A stretch of 64,000 bases of DNA from Oryzias latipes. Taxonomy: Eukaryota; Chordata; Actinopteri; Beloniformes; Adrianichthyidae. Under the pieces are notes generated by a model. That model worked only from the letters and a program-made list of their open reading frames with translations. It was not told the DNA's origin and searched no databases. The stretch covers positions 20,269,855-20,333,854 of the forward strand of contig NC_019879.2 of the NCBI RefSeq assembly GCF_002234675.1, in the 5' to 3' direction. A program made the position numbers and the translations under genes. Positions 14,601 to 38,852 of this stretch are shown here, piece by piece (positions within the stretch are counted from its first letter, which is position 1; the number at the start of each line of letters is the position of its first letter).

Positions 14601-14692
14601 TGCTGAAGACCGTGCCCTTTACCGCCCGCACAGCCAAGCGCGGCTCTCGGTTCTTCTGCGAGTCCGCTCTCAATGAGGAGTACCATTACTAA
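2626..14692 (+). CDS. fmnl2: Formin-like protein 2 (5' end lies outside window), major C-terminal form
   Basis: Diaphanous-related formin that nucleates and elongates unbranched actin filaments under Rho-family GTPase control at lamellipodia and filopodia. Exons read: 2626-2734, 2884-2960, 3560-3653, 4544-4618, 5709-5819, 5976-6125, 7428-7529, 7707-8028, 8112-8294, 9328-9452, 9533-9735, 10100-10334, 10423-10491, 10571-10651, 10730-10859, 10962-11125, 11199-11300, 13103-13198, 13556-13679 and last exon 14601-14692. All junctions are GT-AG and keep frame. The first six exons give the end of GBD/FH3 (ends of motifs such as [20 protein letters not shown]). Exons 7-8 give a coiled coil ([20 protein letters not shown]). 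Exons 8-9 hold the polyproline FH1. Exons 10-18 are FH2, including [20 protein letters not shown] and the nearly invariant [20 protein letters not shown]. Exon 19 carries the DAD core GTIEDIIT. Family assignment is very strong. FMNL2 is preferred over FMNL3 because of the residues around [20 protein letters not shown] and [20 protein letters not shown], and because prpf40a and rprm are the neighbours. Whether it is the a or b fish paralogue cannot be told. Confidence 0.95.
5240..5350 (+). repeat. Interspersed repeat fragment plus tail
   Basis: GAGCTGTCCAGGATATCCCC, then GTTAGGCTCCAGCAGCCCTG and ATGAATAAGTGAATGAATGA match the ubiquitous fish repeat that ends in short ATGAATG-type tandem units. 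Located in an fmnl2 intron. Confidence 0.6.
5413..5481. repeat. (AT)n/(GT)n microsatellite
   Basis: An uninterrupted AT dinucleotide run changes into a GTAT/GTGT mix in an fmnl2 intron. Confidence 0.9.
6250..6960 (-). repeat. LINE 3' remnant (C-terminal RT domain)
   Basis: On - the stretch around 6730-6640 reads [18 protein letters not shown], then [15 protein letters not shown]. This LWNxLP pattern is typical of the C-terminal end of jockey/CR1/L2-type LINE ORF2. It continues into AT-rich sequence resembling a 3' UTR toward 6250. No RT core remains. Located in an fmnl2 intron. Confidence 0.55.
9808..10005 (+). mobile_element. TIR element family, truncated copy B
   Basis: It starts at AATGACCCACTCCGGTCAT, then TTTTCTAGGACATAGTTTCT and TTTTGGGCGGGACTGTTGGT. 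These match the left half of copies A and C. The right half is missing. The element lies in the intron directly before the FH2 exon at 10100. Confidence 0.5.
13919..13974 (+). CDS. fmnl2: Candidate alternative last exon A of fmnl2 (short tail)
   Basis: A pyrimidine-rich tract ends in ACAG at 13915-13918. The following 56 bases, entered in the phase left by exon 13556-13679 (one base of a split codon), read [18 protein letters not shown] and then TAA. This would replace the basic half of the DAD with a short Lys/Glu-rich tail. I do not recall this tail from mammalian FMNL2. The correct phase, good acceptor and peptide-like composition support it, but an 18-codon open stretch can arise by chance. 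No polyadenylation signal was identified immediately downstream. Confidence 0.4.
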
Positions 14693-15029
14693 GCTTATAG
14701 ATCACTCTCTCTTCTTCAAGGTTGCTGGATGAAATATTGTCTCCTTCTTTTGACCCCCCCCCCCCTCCCTCCTGTGCATGCACCTTCACACCTTTTAACC
14801 TTCGACCCTGAGTCTCACACTGCATACAGGTTCACCACAGTCTCTGAGGACAATGAATGCGTTTGTTGTGTTTTTGTTTTGTTTTTTTTCCTCCCTGAGC
14901 ATGACAAGGTGTTGAAGTGTTGGATTTCCCCTGCATGTAGCGTTCACCACCATTCACCCCCATTACTTCACCAACAATGGCAACACATAATGTCACAGTT
15001 TCCAGGAGAGAAAGAGCATTACTCTGAAA

Positions 15030-15600
15030 AACAGGCAGGATGCTGCCATCTAGTGGCTATAGATTGAAAATGAACAGTGAAAAAGGAGCGGGAGTTGTAA
15101 AAATGGTGGCATATAGAAGCAGCTCCACTGCAGGTATGACATTTGACTGTATCAGAGACCTGGACGTTGTGACTCCTCCCTCATTTCCTTCTAAACAGGA
15201 AGTACCTCAGAGACACCAAAATCCCATAGACTTCTATTGCAAAATGAACAGCTAATACTCAGTTACTCTTTCTGTCAGAATACGCTGCTACTTGTTTTTA
15301 ACAAGTTCATATATTTTCTGTAGTGCAAGTTTTTCAAGGCCAATCATATGCCTCAAAAAAAGTATTGAACGTTCATAGCATTTGACAATCTCCCACCTCC
15401 GCCTGCAAGTGCCAGGACAGTGGCCTCACTCCTGATTGGCTCCATCATGGTGGTGTGCGTATCACCAAAATAATGGCGACTGAATGGACTTCATTTCATC
15501 TGAGCCTGAAATACGCCACGTTCTATAGAGGGCGTCACTCTCACTCGGCCCAGTTCTCATATGCAGTCAATGGTTACGAGTGATGTAGTGATGCGTATCT
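15030..15600. repeat. Probable interspersed repeat between fmnl2 last exons
   Basis: It contains GCTGCCATCTAGTGGCTATA, CCATAGACTTCTATTGC and GAGGGCGTCACTCTCAC, phrases I associate with dispersed fish DNA repeats. Boundaries and family were not established. No coding potential seen. Confidence 0.35.
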
Positions 15601-16250
15601 GTGGCATTATCCATTGCAGTTTTTCATTCAGATATGAACGATGATGTGTTGTTGCACTGTTATTGTTTTTTGCTGCATGCTCACTGCTTCATCTTTGCTA
15701 CAACCCTGCACCCCCTTTATGCACTGTTCCGGCCCCCGCCTGCTGCATTCGCTTGTCTGTCAGACGTGTGCTGCGCTGCTGCATGTTGTGTTCAGAGAAA
15801 TCCTTTGTGTCTTGACCCCGCAGGGGTGTGTTTGTGTGCTGCTAACATGCATCCAGGTTGTTGCACTGATATTTTTTATTTATTTATTTATTTATTTTTT
15901 TTACTGTTGTAGTCTTGAAAAACTTTCCCTGGCTGCATGCGCGCTGTGGTTATTTATTAATATATTTTGGTGGGGGTGCATTTATTGTTGCTCTGATGTT
16001 TAGGGGGGGTTGAAATGGGCTCATGTCTTCTCTGCTGGTAGCCACTTTCCAAAGCAGTTTGGGTCCACTAATGGAAGTTTGCAAGTTGAACCAGTTTAAC
16101 ATCCTCCAGCGCTGTCCTCCGGTCCTCCTCCCCCTCAGCCTCCCTCTGCTCTCGCTCTGCTCCACCACTGTGAACGCCTCGGGCCGGCAGGCTCCGGTCG
16201 GCCCCCTCCTCCATTTATTTTAACCTTCCTTTTGTCTTCTTTTTATCCAG

Positions 16251-16621
16251 AACTAAAGAAGAATAATATTACTAAATTTCCAAATGTCTACTTGAGGGTA
16301 AGGAAGTCCTCCAGTAGCCACCCTGTAGTGGATGTATCCCCAAAATGGCAAGCATCCCTTTATTACTTCCAAATTTTTGTGTGGAATCCTTTCTTCCTGG
16401 ACACCCCGCCTGCTCTTCCTGTCTTCACTTCCTTATTTATAGTTCAAATTGTTTGCTGTTTTAAGTCTTTTTTTGTTTTTTTAATTAAAAGAAATCATAA
16501 AAGCTTTCCTATCGTCATGCAGAGGTATCTTGATGTGTGTGTAGATCTTACGCTGCTTTTGAAAGTTAGGCTGCCAGCACTCCTGAACATGTGGGCTCAT
16601 CCGACAAGTCTGACCCGATGA
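16251..16621 (+). CDS. fmnl2: Alternative last exon C of fmnl2 (LKKNNITKFPN type)
   Basis: The acceptor TTTTATCCAG ends at 16250. Joined to the split codon of exon 13556-13679, the exon begins ELKKNNITKFPNVYLRVRKS, which closely resembles a known mammalian FMNL2 isoform end (ALKKNNITKFPNV...). The mammalian form stops a few residues after its PVVE motif. Here the frame stays open for about 100 more codons, through hydrophobic low-complexity sequence, to the stop ending at 16621. That extension looks non-conserved. A GTAAGG at 16298 could act as a donor, but similarity to the mammalian isoform continues past it. The exon's existence is well supported; its exact 3' boundary is not. Confidence 0.7.
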
Positions 16622-16668
16622 CTGACAGGTCTTTTGTCCAAATCCATCCCACCTCTTTCCCGACCCAG

Positions 16669-16778
16669 ATTTGAGGAACCAACCATACCGGCGAGCGGAC
16701 GCCGTGCGGAGGAGCGTCAGGAAACGTTACGATGATCAGAACCTGCGGCTGGCGAACAATGGAGAAATAGTCATGTGA
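16669..16778 (+). CDS. fmnl2: Alternative last exon D of fmnl2 (DLRNQPY type)
   Basis: The acceptor CCCGACCCAG ends at 16668. In the phase supplied by exon 13556-13679 the exon reads DLRNQPYRRADAVRRSVRKR, followed by YDDQNLRLANNGEIVM and TGA at 16776-16778. Arginine-rich DLRNQPY ends are known as splice variants in the FMNL family. The tail is strongly basic, as expected for the basic side of a DAD, so this form could keep autoinhibitory contact with the DID. Use of this exon means skipping 14601-14692. An AATAAA follows at 16822-16827. Confidence 0.75.
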
Positions 16779-18789
16779 CGAGGGAGCAGCGAACGTGAAG
16801 AGGGAAGGGAGGGGAGGATGGAATAAAAGCAAGTCAGGTGAAGGGGGACGCGCATTTGTAGCATCTATATTTGTACAAAAGATTTCCTGCGTGTTCCGTC
16901 GTGGCTGCGTTTCACAATGAAGGAACTGGAACTGAATTTGTCTGAAAGTATGAATCACTTTAGAAGAGCCAAGTGCCTAAATTAATGTGTATTTTTTGTG
17001 ATTCTGTTTCTTTAGTATTTTTTTTTGTATAACTCCACTTAAAAGCAATACACCCCGACCTGGCTTTAATGTTTAAATGTGTCAAACTGGACATGCATGG
17101 GCCTTTGGAGCCGTGTGAATAAGAAGTTGGAAGGATAACATAGAATGTACGGGACCTGTTCCCTTTAGCTGTTACAAACTTTGTTTTTTCTTTGTTTTTG
17201 TAGCAAAATGTCTCCCGCTCTGTGTCTTGGTACATTCCGGCGCTCTTATCCATTCCACTTTTTCCCCCCACATATGAGGAGTCTCAGTTTTACTTAAAGG
17301 GCTGATTGAAGAAAACCTATATTTGTACGACAGTAGCAAGAAGAGAAATACAAAAGAATAGCGGACTAATGTGAATTGTATTTATTTTCTAAGTTAAAGC
17401 CACACTGACGTCTTTATAGGATCATAGATAAATGAGGGTTCACTAAAACTACGTTTAACAGGCCTGACTTTGAGTAGCTGCAGAGGTTTTTGGGAGCAAA
17501 TGAAGCCGACTTTAAAACCGCAAAGCAACAAACTGCATGACTTAATACAAAACTCGCACTGATTTCATCAAAACTGGACAGAAGTGACTGTTTTTACTGG
17601 GTCTGCTAACAACACAGGTTTTTCTTACGTCACTGTAATTATGATGTATAGTATTTAACTGCTTAAAAGATTCGTCGCCACCTCGTTTTCTGTTTATATC
17701 CACTCAAAAACTGGACAAAAGCTCTCATCACAACTGCTTTTCATTGTACCGACATTTTGCTGTTTTTTATTTTTATTTTATTTTTGGTTATAATTTTGTA
17801 AATATTGTTTAAACAAACTCCTTGCCTTGTGTTATCCAACTTGAATTTTATTTTTAACTTATAGATTTTGTTTCGTGTGTATTAAATTAAGCCAAGCGGA
17901 CAGTGAAGGTTTGATGTGAGGAGGCGGGGCTTTGTGTTCAGGTGTGTCACAGGTAAACCATGCAGAGAGAAAACCTACTCTCCAGACCTCCTGTCCTTCT
18001 CTCTGAACCACTCAACTTCTGTCTCTTACTGTGTCAAACTGGCTAATGCTGTTTTTTTTTTTTTTATTCTCTCCAAAAGATTATCATAGAAAGCTTCTTC
18101 TCAGTTCAGAATAACAATTTTTTTTATAACAATGTGATTATGAGATTTTCAAAAAATACAATAAACTATTGACATTAAATATAAAAAAAATCACTGTTTT
18201 ATTGACAATCCTTTCATCATGCAAGTTCTGTATTTTTGCACACATGTAATGGGTGAGAATGTTAGATTTGTTGCAATCATTTCATATTCATTTGGTTTAT
18301 CGCATATTTATTGAATAAAATGTGTACATTTTTGTATTACCAGCAGCAGGATTAAAAAAAAAAGTTGGAAGAATCAAAACATCTTTTTAGATTAACCTTT
18401 AACATCCAGTTGACCTGAAAAAAAGAATTATTCGACGACTGTCTTTATGGGTAGGGATGCAAAAACTTATGTAAAAAATATTTAAAAGAAGTTAAAAATC
18501 TTAATTATAATATACTGTCACTTGTTTTTTTGTTTTTAAAAGACAAATCCATTAAAGGAACGAAGTTGGTATTGCAGATTTGACAATACTACTTTTAAGA
18601 CTTAATTCCAATTGAGAAAGCCCCGTTTGTTTTATTTCGTCAAAGTTAAAGACTGTTTTAGGCTCCTACAATGATCCTCTTATTTTTTTGAGACATATGT
18701 TGAAATTTAAAACCTAAACACTCCAGTTATTTTTTGTTGAAAGAAAACAATATGTCAAGATAAAAGTGGGAAAAAATACATTTGCTGCC

Positions 18790-19097
18790 CGTAGATTTCA
18801 GGTTGAACATTTTATTAAATGCACCAAAATTGGCATTTCTTTTGATTATATTTGCACTGAAGTCACAAATTGGTCAAAATGACAACTTGACATTAAGATA
18901 TGCCTTAATAAAAAAAAAGTTAACAGAAAACATGTACAACTACAACCGCTAAAGTAAAATGCTCAATGCTAACAAGTGAAAAATTTCCAATTCAGTTTCT
19001 TGCTATCAATTAGTCTGAAAATGCTCATAAGAACAGTGAGGGAGATTCCCATAAACCGAAGGGCTTCTTCAGTCCAGCATGATGCAGTCGCTGCAGG
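18790..19097 (-). other. prpf40a 3' UTR with poly(A) signal
   Basis: Downstream of the prpf40a stop codon on the - strand, AATAAA lies at 18816-18811 (TTTATT on +). This predicts a 3' UTR of about 300 nt ending near 18.79 kb. It leaves roughly 450 bp between the 3' ends of the convergent fmnl2 and prpf40a transcripts. Further signals nearer fmnl2 cannot be excluded. Confidence 0.5.
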
Positions 19098-31841
<12,744 letters not shown>

Positions 31842-31960
31842 GTTGTCTCAATGAGCCTTCGACAAATGTGAGCATCAGCACCTCCCAACAAAGAGCGATA
31901 CGATTGGTCGACGTTGCTTCCGGCGCAAAGAGGTCAAAGTTTGTAGCTCAGTGGCGTTAG
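31842..31960 (-). promoter_or_regulatory. Probable prpf40a promoter / 5' UTR with CCAAT and ETS-like sites
   Basis: Just upstream of the prpf40a ATG, the - strand carries CCAAT (31907-31903) and an ETS-type core CCGGAAG (+ CTTCCGG at 31917-31923). No TATA box is evident. This matches TATA-less housekeeping promoters. Transcription probably starts within about 60 bp of the ATG, but the start site is inferred only. Confidence 0.5.
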
Positions 31961-32769
31961 TTTGCGCTAAATGTGCGCAGACATGCGCATCAACGGGGAT
32001 GAGGGGAGAAGAATTCCAGATTTATGAGTTTCAAAGGGAAAAAAACACAACACAAACGAACTATATAACAAATTAAAAGTAGGGCAAATAAAAGAGTGTG
32101 GCTCAATGTAACTTTTGAGTCAAATGTTTCACTTAAAACATCACACATATTATTATGAAATAACTCATATGTCCATATGATTGTAAATGGTATAAAATGT
32201 GTTCACTCTTTTCTTGACAATTACCAGACCTGCTCAACATCTAATGTAACCTCAACCAATTTAGAAATCTGAAAAGGATATTTTGCCAAAATAGGGCAGA
32301 AGAAATGCCACTAAAAGGCTGTTAATTATGCCAAGAATAGTCTTATAAGGGATTTCATTATCTTTATTCTTTACTAGGTACATTGAAAATGAGTCGGGTA
32401 AAGATGACTATACTTGAGTGTAATGCTGGTTGCCTTACACAAAAACGGAAAGAGCTGTTTTTTGATTAAACATCATGTAGAATTTGGAGTAGCTGAAATA
32501 AAAAATAACAATAACAAATGAATCAGTTAAAGATACATTTATCAAATATTTTCTTTTGCTTTGCTTTAAGCATGGGGTTAATTATTGATACTACATTTCA
32601 CCTGTCGTTTTTCTGTTTCTTGACAATTAGGTTGATTAGATGTCTAAACCAGGGCTCAACTAATTCCCACTTTCCAAATAAACATTAAAAACACTATATT
32701 TATAAGAAAAATAGTATTGTATTGGATTCATCTGCGCTTTTCCAGACGCTCAAAACCCTTACAACATGT

Positions 32770-33062
32770 TTATTATTCATTCTCTCCTCATTCACACTTG
32801 GTGATGGTAACTACTGATGTAGCCACAGCTGCCCTGGGGCAGACTGACAGAGGCGTGGCTGCCAGTATGCGCCTATGGTCCCTTTGACCATCACCGGGGC
32901 ATTCATACGAATTCACACACCAGTGGAACCACACTGGAGGCGGGGAGGGTGAAGTGTCTTGCCCAAGGACACAACGATAGTTGACCGGGGGGAGCAGGGA
33001 TCAAAACGCCGACCCTTCGATCATTGGCCGACCTGCTCAACCGCCTGAGCCACTGAGTGCTT
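32770..33062 (-). repeat. SINE-like repeat with tRNA-type head, reverse orientation
   Basis: On - the 5' end reads CAGTGGCTCAGGCGGTTGAG (A-box-like) followed by a TTTTGATCCC B-box-like motif. The body contains CTTGGGCAAGACACTTCACC. It is distinct from, but organised like, the SINE at 505. Located just upstream of prpf40a. Confidence 0.65.
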
Positions 33063-33894
33063 ATGATCTAGTCCTAACCCAGTTCGCCAGTACCTCATCT
33101 TTGTCTGTGCTATTGATTCACAATATATGAGTTGGTCAATGTTTGCTGCAGGCCATTTTGAGGCAGTGAGTTTTGAGTCCAGCATCCTGCTGACCTGCCT
33201 TGCAGGCACTGCAGTCTCATCTGACAATTGGCTTCCTGTCAAGCATAGCCACATGAGCTACCAACAAAGCACATCACATTTAGAGTCTGTTATTCAAGTT
33301 GCCCCGTAAGAATGAAGAGACATAGGTTTAAACATTTAGTTTATTTAGGGGAAAAAAGCATCTCATAGTCTTGGTTTAAAGCTGAATATTTCACTAAGAA
33401 CCTAGCTTTTTTTAATGTTTTGCACATTTTAAAATGTAGAACAAAATAAAAGAAATCCATAAATAAGGGCTAACACAGTGTGATTCTCAGCTTGCATGGA
33501 TCGGCGTGTTGTTGCCTCCCAACTCCGTGAGACTACATTTGTCCTTGTTATAACCCCTTGTGGTTGTTCTCAGACAACATAGCTCAAAAATATTGTGCAT
33601 CCTGCTTCATCTATAAGTTTACCCAGTTCTGCAGACATTATACAATATGTTCACAAAACTGTATTCCCTCTGTGTTCCATCAGCACATCCATTTAGTGAT
33701 AGGGCTTAAAAGAAAAACTATTTCTGGTGCAATTTCTTGCGAGATTGCAACCATCACATGCAACTCATAAAGCTGTTGATTGATAAAGACATGCTATTTT
33801 CTCTCCTTTCTTTTTGCAATAGTTAGTGATTCCAGACCATTTAGTTTAAATAATATCCCCTGGTTTGTCTTTTTCAAAATTCCTCACTCAGCAA

Positions 33895-34099
33895 CCCTTG
33901 TGCTATCCTAGGCACTTTAACATTGGGAGTTGGGTCATTTAGACCCACTAGACAGTGCGCTGAACCTTTTTTCTTCAATGATTTGTGATCTTCACTGGTG
34001 TCCATGGATTACATGAAATCTTTCCACCTTTATCCACCTTTGTTATGGTAGGGATAACACGTCAATGTAAGGGTGGGGTCATCTAAGATAGCACAAAGG
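33895..34099. mobile_element. piggyBac-like TTAA MITE, older copy
   Basis: Ends CCCTTGTGCTATC and GATAGCACAAAGG are inverted repeats. A TTAA follows on the right (34100-34103); the left TTAA is mutated to GCAA. The interior matches the copy at 58082-58264 closely (for example CACTAGACAGTGCGCTGAAC). Confidence 0.7.
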
Positions 34100-36834
34100 T
34101 TAAACACATTAAAAGTCAAAAGATAATAAATGTCTAAAACTATATAACTGCTTTATACAGTCACTTTTCACACTTTAAAAATAACAATTCTGAGACAATT
34201 TATTCCCAGCACACAAAACAGTGGCAGACTGCCTGGCTCAGAGATAAATATTTTCGATGGCAAAAATTTGACATAGTTCTCTGCTCTTGTGAGCTCCTGC
34301 TGCCTGCTTTTCCTCTTTGAAGATGGATGAAGTCATATATTTGAGAACGCTGCCATCTGTTAAAATACATTCTTCCATCTTAAGTGGTTTGTCGTCATTC
34401 AGACAGGTTGAAGTGGATGATTGGAGACAATATGAGGCGCATGTTATTAGTATTCTAGTCATACCAGAACACCAAAATTAGTGTTTTTACAAATCAACAA
34501 AGTTCAGAGTTTTGTCTGAAAATTTGCCAAAGGTTGTATGAGTAAAGTCTGTTTACATAAAAATGTATTTTCACCACAAGCGTGGACAAAAAGCAGCACT
34601 TTCTTTGCTTTCTGAGTGAGATAAAAACAGTAAATGGATCAGATCGCTGCCAGATAGACAAGCTGTTACTGTCGATTGCAACACTTTTTTTAGGAAAACA
34701 AATAATGTTTTATTTTGTGGCTCAGTAGAATTACAAGAGGGCAGATGGAGGATTTATTTCAAATCCGTTGGTGCCATGCAATTGTGCTGCTGTGTGTTTG
34801 TCAAAGTCCAGGTTTGATTAAACAACTTGTGTCAGTGCAACAACAAAAGTGTGTTTTCCTGAATGCATTTATTTTGTAGCATCATGAACTTGGAGCTCAG
34901 TCACGGAAACGCAGCATGAATGTCCAATTCGAGGCATCTACTGTAGAAATCGAGAAGCAGCGCTGTTTTGATGAGAAGATCGATTCCCAGCTGTGGGCAC
35001 TTACGGTCTGCAGTGTCTGTTGCCTGCAATGATGTAATTGATTGCAGAAAGAGGGGGCACCAGTGGGTGCACCAGGAAGATGACAGCAGATTTTGGCGGA
35101 GCAAAATCCGAGCAGATTTTTAAATGGGCCATCATGCACTGTCTCTGGCTCTGAATTTCCCATTGCATTCTGTGCTGCAGTCAGACTTATCAGGGTGGCA
35201 TGGTTCTCCAAATTCACTTTGCTTTTGGAGCAAGTAAATATGGAAGCAACGTTTTCAGTTGGTAAATGAGGTCTTTGCAAAAACTCATGAAAATTTGAAG
35301 CTTGAGCTTTGTCTGGTTTCTGGCAGCCTATTTAGCAGCGCAAAGAAGCGTTTTTGTGTGTATGGTAGCTTGTAAAAGTCACAACACATCTTTTAAACAG
35401 TACAAGCAAGCAAGAGTTTTTGTGACAAACTGATGTCAAAAGCATAATAAATAAATAAAAGATACTTCACAAAAATCTTCCCAGTGTTTGCATGAAAAAG
35501 ACTTGTTGCATGCTTCATTACATAAGTGAAAGCTTGGTTGTGATTAATAAAGGCTTGTACGTGTGATGCAATTCCATACTTAGTGACAATTTACATCCCT
35601 TCAGCATCTCCATTTGAAGATAAAAAGCTCTGCACTTAAATAAGCATCAAAGAGACACATGTTAAAGCACAGTAAACAGCACTGTTGACTGTGGCAAAAA
35701 CATGAGTCCTACTCTAAGTCTCACAGTCATTAATAGTCACCAGAACTTATGTTCAAACACACGATAGATGCTTAGTCCAAGGATTTTTCCCAGCTTATCT
35801 CTGCGAAAAAGCGGATGGGCGAGAGAGTAATCTGTGCATCAGATATGGCTTTTAACCACGCCGCTCTTACAAGATTACTTTGAAACATCAGCTGCTTTCA
35901 AGAGAGAAACCGGATTCCAAATCATACTGGTTCTATCTGCAAGAAAACACTTTATTTAACCAAAGGAAAGGGAAAATACACTGAATCAATAAGCACATTG
36001 ACTTCCACTGTTGAGTTGCTATTTGACAACCCCAACTCGCACCTCCCACCCCACACTCAGAATATTATGTTCAGGACATGAATGAGTGGTCAATTAGCTA
36101 TTGCATTGCTCATTTGTCTCATATTAACACTCTGGCTGTCACTCAGAAGGAGTGACTCGATTATGCTTGTGAATGTTTCATAACCCAAATGTGAACATTC
36201 CGTCGAAGGTTAAACTATTAAAACCGTCTTTGGCTCTGATGTTTAGTCATGTTTGCAAAACTCTGAAATATTGCTGAGATCTCTTTCGAAAGAGTTAAGT
36301 CAATGACCCCCAAAGGAGCCCACTGTGGGTAGTGTACTGTAAAGTAGGACAAATTCCTTGGGTCCTTTGTCCCTTGTTACATTTCACAAAAACTGAAACG
36401 TTTGACAGCTGTTTTAAAGAGTCTGCAACTCTCAAGAATGTGAACACACATCTGGCAAAAGCAATTAGACACACAAGACTGATCAACCAGAGGTATAAAA
36501 GCAGAACATTATGTTTTTGAGGCTTTTTTGTTTTTGTCTGGTTTTATTTTGAAAGAAGGTAAATGAAATAGATTTACAAAATGCATTGTAACAGCTGTTA
36601 AACTTCAAGCTAGCCAGGGGTCGGTTTGTAAACAAATTTTCTACGTGTTACAAAATGGCTTAAAAAGGAAAAAAAGTAAGGTAAATAGTAAATGGATTCC
36701 AAATATGGCATCTTTTTAATCTAGATAAACACGCTAAAATGTTCCCCACAAGTCACCTTTACACATCTAAACCATAAACAAATGTAAAATTCACAGATTG
36801 ACTGATTAGAAATGTGTGTTTTTGTTATTTATAT

Positions 36835-37125
36835 GATCCCCGGACAGTTAGTCAGTCTGTCACAGGGTCTCAATCACACACCCATTCACACTCACACCTA
36901 TGGACAATTTAGAGTTGCCAATTGACCTATGAAGCATGTTTTGGATGGTGGGAGGAAGCCAGAGTCCATGGAAAAAACCCACACATACATGGGGAAAACA
37001 TGCAATCTCCACACAGAAAGGTCCCCCACTTGTGTTCTATTTCAGGTCCCCCAGCTGGAACTCAAACCAGGGGCCTTCTTGCTGTGAGGCAAGAGCGCCA
37101 ACCACTGCTCCACCATGCAGCCCTG
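36835..37125. repeat. Widespread fish interspersed repeat
   Basis: CAGTCTGTCACAGGGTCTCA, GGACAATTTAGAGTTGCCAA, GTTTTGGATGGTGGGAGGAA, AACATGCAATCTCCACACAG and CTTCTTGCTGTGAGGCAAGA are phrases of a high-copy repeat familiar across teleosts. Short open frames over it are artefacts. A fragment of the same family seems present at about 40343-40400 (GGAGCCTACACCAGCC; GGGTACACCCAGGATG). Confidence 0.75.
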
Positions 37126-38852
37126 TGAAGCTATCAATTTGAAAATATTTCTTTGCATCCTTGTTGATTTTAGATAGTTTTAAAGAAAGCGTTTACAGTT
37201 TTCTGTACATGCATTGGTGGACTTGAGGACTTAAGTATGCATTGGATAAAATTAGATGATGCCATGTTTGGTTTCTTCATATAAGATTTCTAATGTTTTT
37301 GTTGACAGCGACTTTGAGAAGACTATTTAGACTCAGAGGTCACTGTTAAGTTCTGTTTTCTGAACTTGAATTAATATGTCCGCATTTCTAGCAGCCACAT
37401 TTTTGATGAACATTTAGTTTTAAATGCTTGATGAATATCCTTTCACATTTATTGCACATTGGTTTCCTCTAAAAAAAAAGGTGTTTTCCTTTGTTTTTAA
37501 TGCAGATTCTGTTTGTTTGTAGTTCTTTTTCTAGTTTTTTGGACCCTTTTTATTTTTTCAACTGTTTAGCTGCTTTCTATTTCCCAAATAACCTATGTGT
37601 ATTTTTTTTATTGGTTGTGCCACCGTTTTGGGGTTTCATTGTCATATTTTGAGTTAAGTTTTGTCTTGTTTTAGTATGTTGTATTATTCTTTTCTCATTT
37701 TCAATGCATAGTTATGTTCATTCAAAAAAATCACTTTATCTTTTTTTTATCTTCTCAGGTTTCTTGTACTAATTGTAAGAATTTTTTCTCTCAAGTATTT
37801 TTTCTTCAGTTATTTAGGACAAATTTAAATGCATCTTTGGATTGAAGCTCAAAAAATGTCTTCAATTCTTAAAGATCCTTTCTCTTTTGTAAGGCTAGAT
37901 TACTCCAACTTTTGTGGTTTCTTCTTTGGCATAAAGCATATTTTTGTACTTACCTTCTGGAGGAAAGTACAAAAATATCTGAAGACCTCACATGGAGACT
38001 CAGATACCTTTAAAAAATGGCACTAAAGTTGACATTTTAACTTTCACACACATCATACGTTAGTGAAAGAAGTTTGTTCATTCATGCTTTCTATGCCTTT
38101 CTATTTTTTTGATTTGAACTCCCTTCCCTGACCCATATTGAATACTTGGTTTCAAAGCCTCCTTGGAGCTCAGGAGGCACTCAAAGAGCCAGACTGACCC
38201 ATTGTCTCCTTGGAGTGGTGACTGACTGCCACCACATCATGGTATTCAGCAAGCTGAGAGCACCTGCTCCAAATCTGCAATGAGCATGCAGGTTTTTCTG
38301 CACACAGCGCTGATGGAAACGGTGCGCGCACATGAAAAATAATTACGTGTCTGGAGCTTGTGGGAGTGACTCCATTAAAAATCCTCGCTTCTTTAACTTG
38401 CTGACATATTTGATATATCATTACTTTGCTGCCTTGAGTTGCCACTGGTATGTAATTATCTGGGGTTGTGTTGTTTTTGCTGCACTCTGTCGCTCTGTTG
38501 AAGTTTGTTTTCAACAATTCTTACCTGCAAAGTCATTTCTCAAGAGATTGTGACAGTTTTAAAAAACCTGATTAGTGAATCATAGAGGAGCTGAACAGTG
38601 TCCCAGGTGCGCATACAGATTTCAATTTTCTTTAATAGGGAACTCATTAAATAAAGGCATGCTCAGCCTGTTTTTTTATTTTTAGCATTATTATGACAGG
38701 ATCCAGCTCAATCAAATTTTATCTCAATTATTTCATTCTCATACTGCTTTTCACATTTTAAATTGCAAAGGATTAAACTCACGTCAACATTCTTTCAATA
38801 CTTTATACCTTTTTATTAATTTACATTCCTTTATGGCAGCTGATCGGACCTG

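Larger units (their letters stand above)
14693..18330 (+). other. fmnl2 3' UTR / alternative-exon region with poly(A) signals
   Basis: After the stop of the major last exon this stretch holds the two distal alternative last exons and repeat-like sequence. Possible poly(A) signals on + are AATAAA at 16822-16827, 18160-18165 and 18314-18319. The last lies shortly before the convergent prpf40a tail, so the transcript probably ends by about 18.35 kb. AT-rich sequence around 17.7-18.3 kb is typical 3' UTR composition. The true cleavage site cannot be fixed by eye. Confidence 0.5.

Noticed and set aside
16566..16958. 130-codon frame on - over the fmnl2 3' end
   Set aside because: Antisense to alternative exon D, which is supported by phase and homology; no similarity seen for the - strand product.
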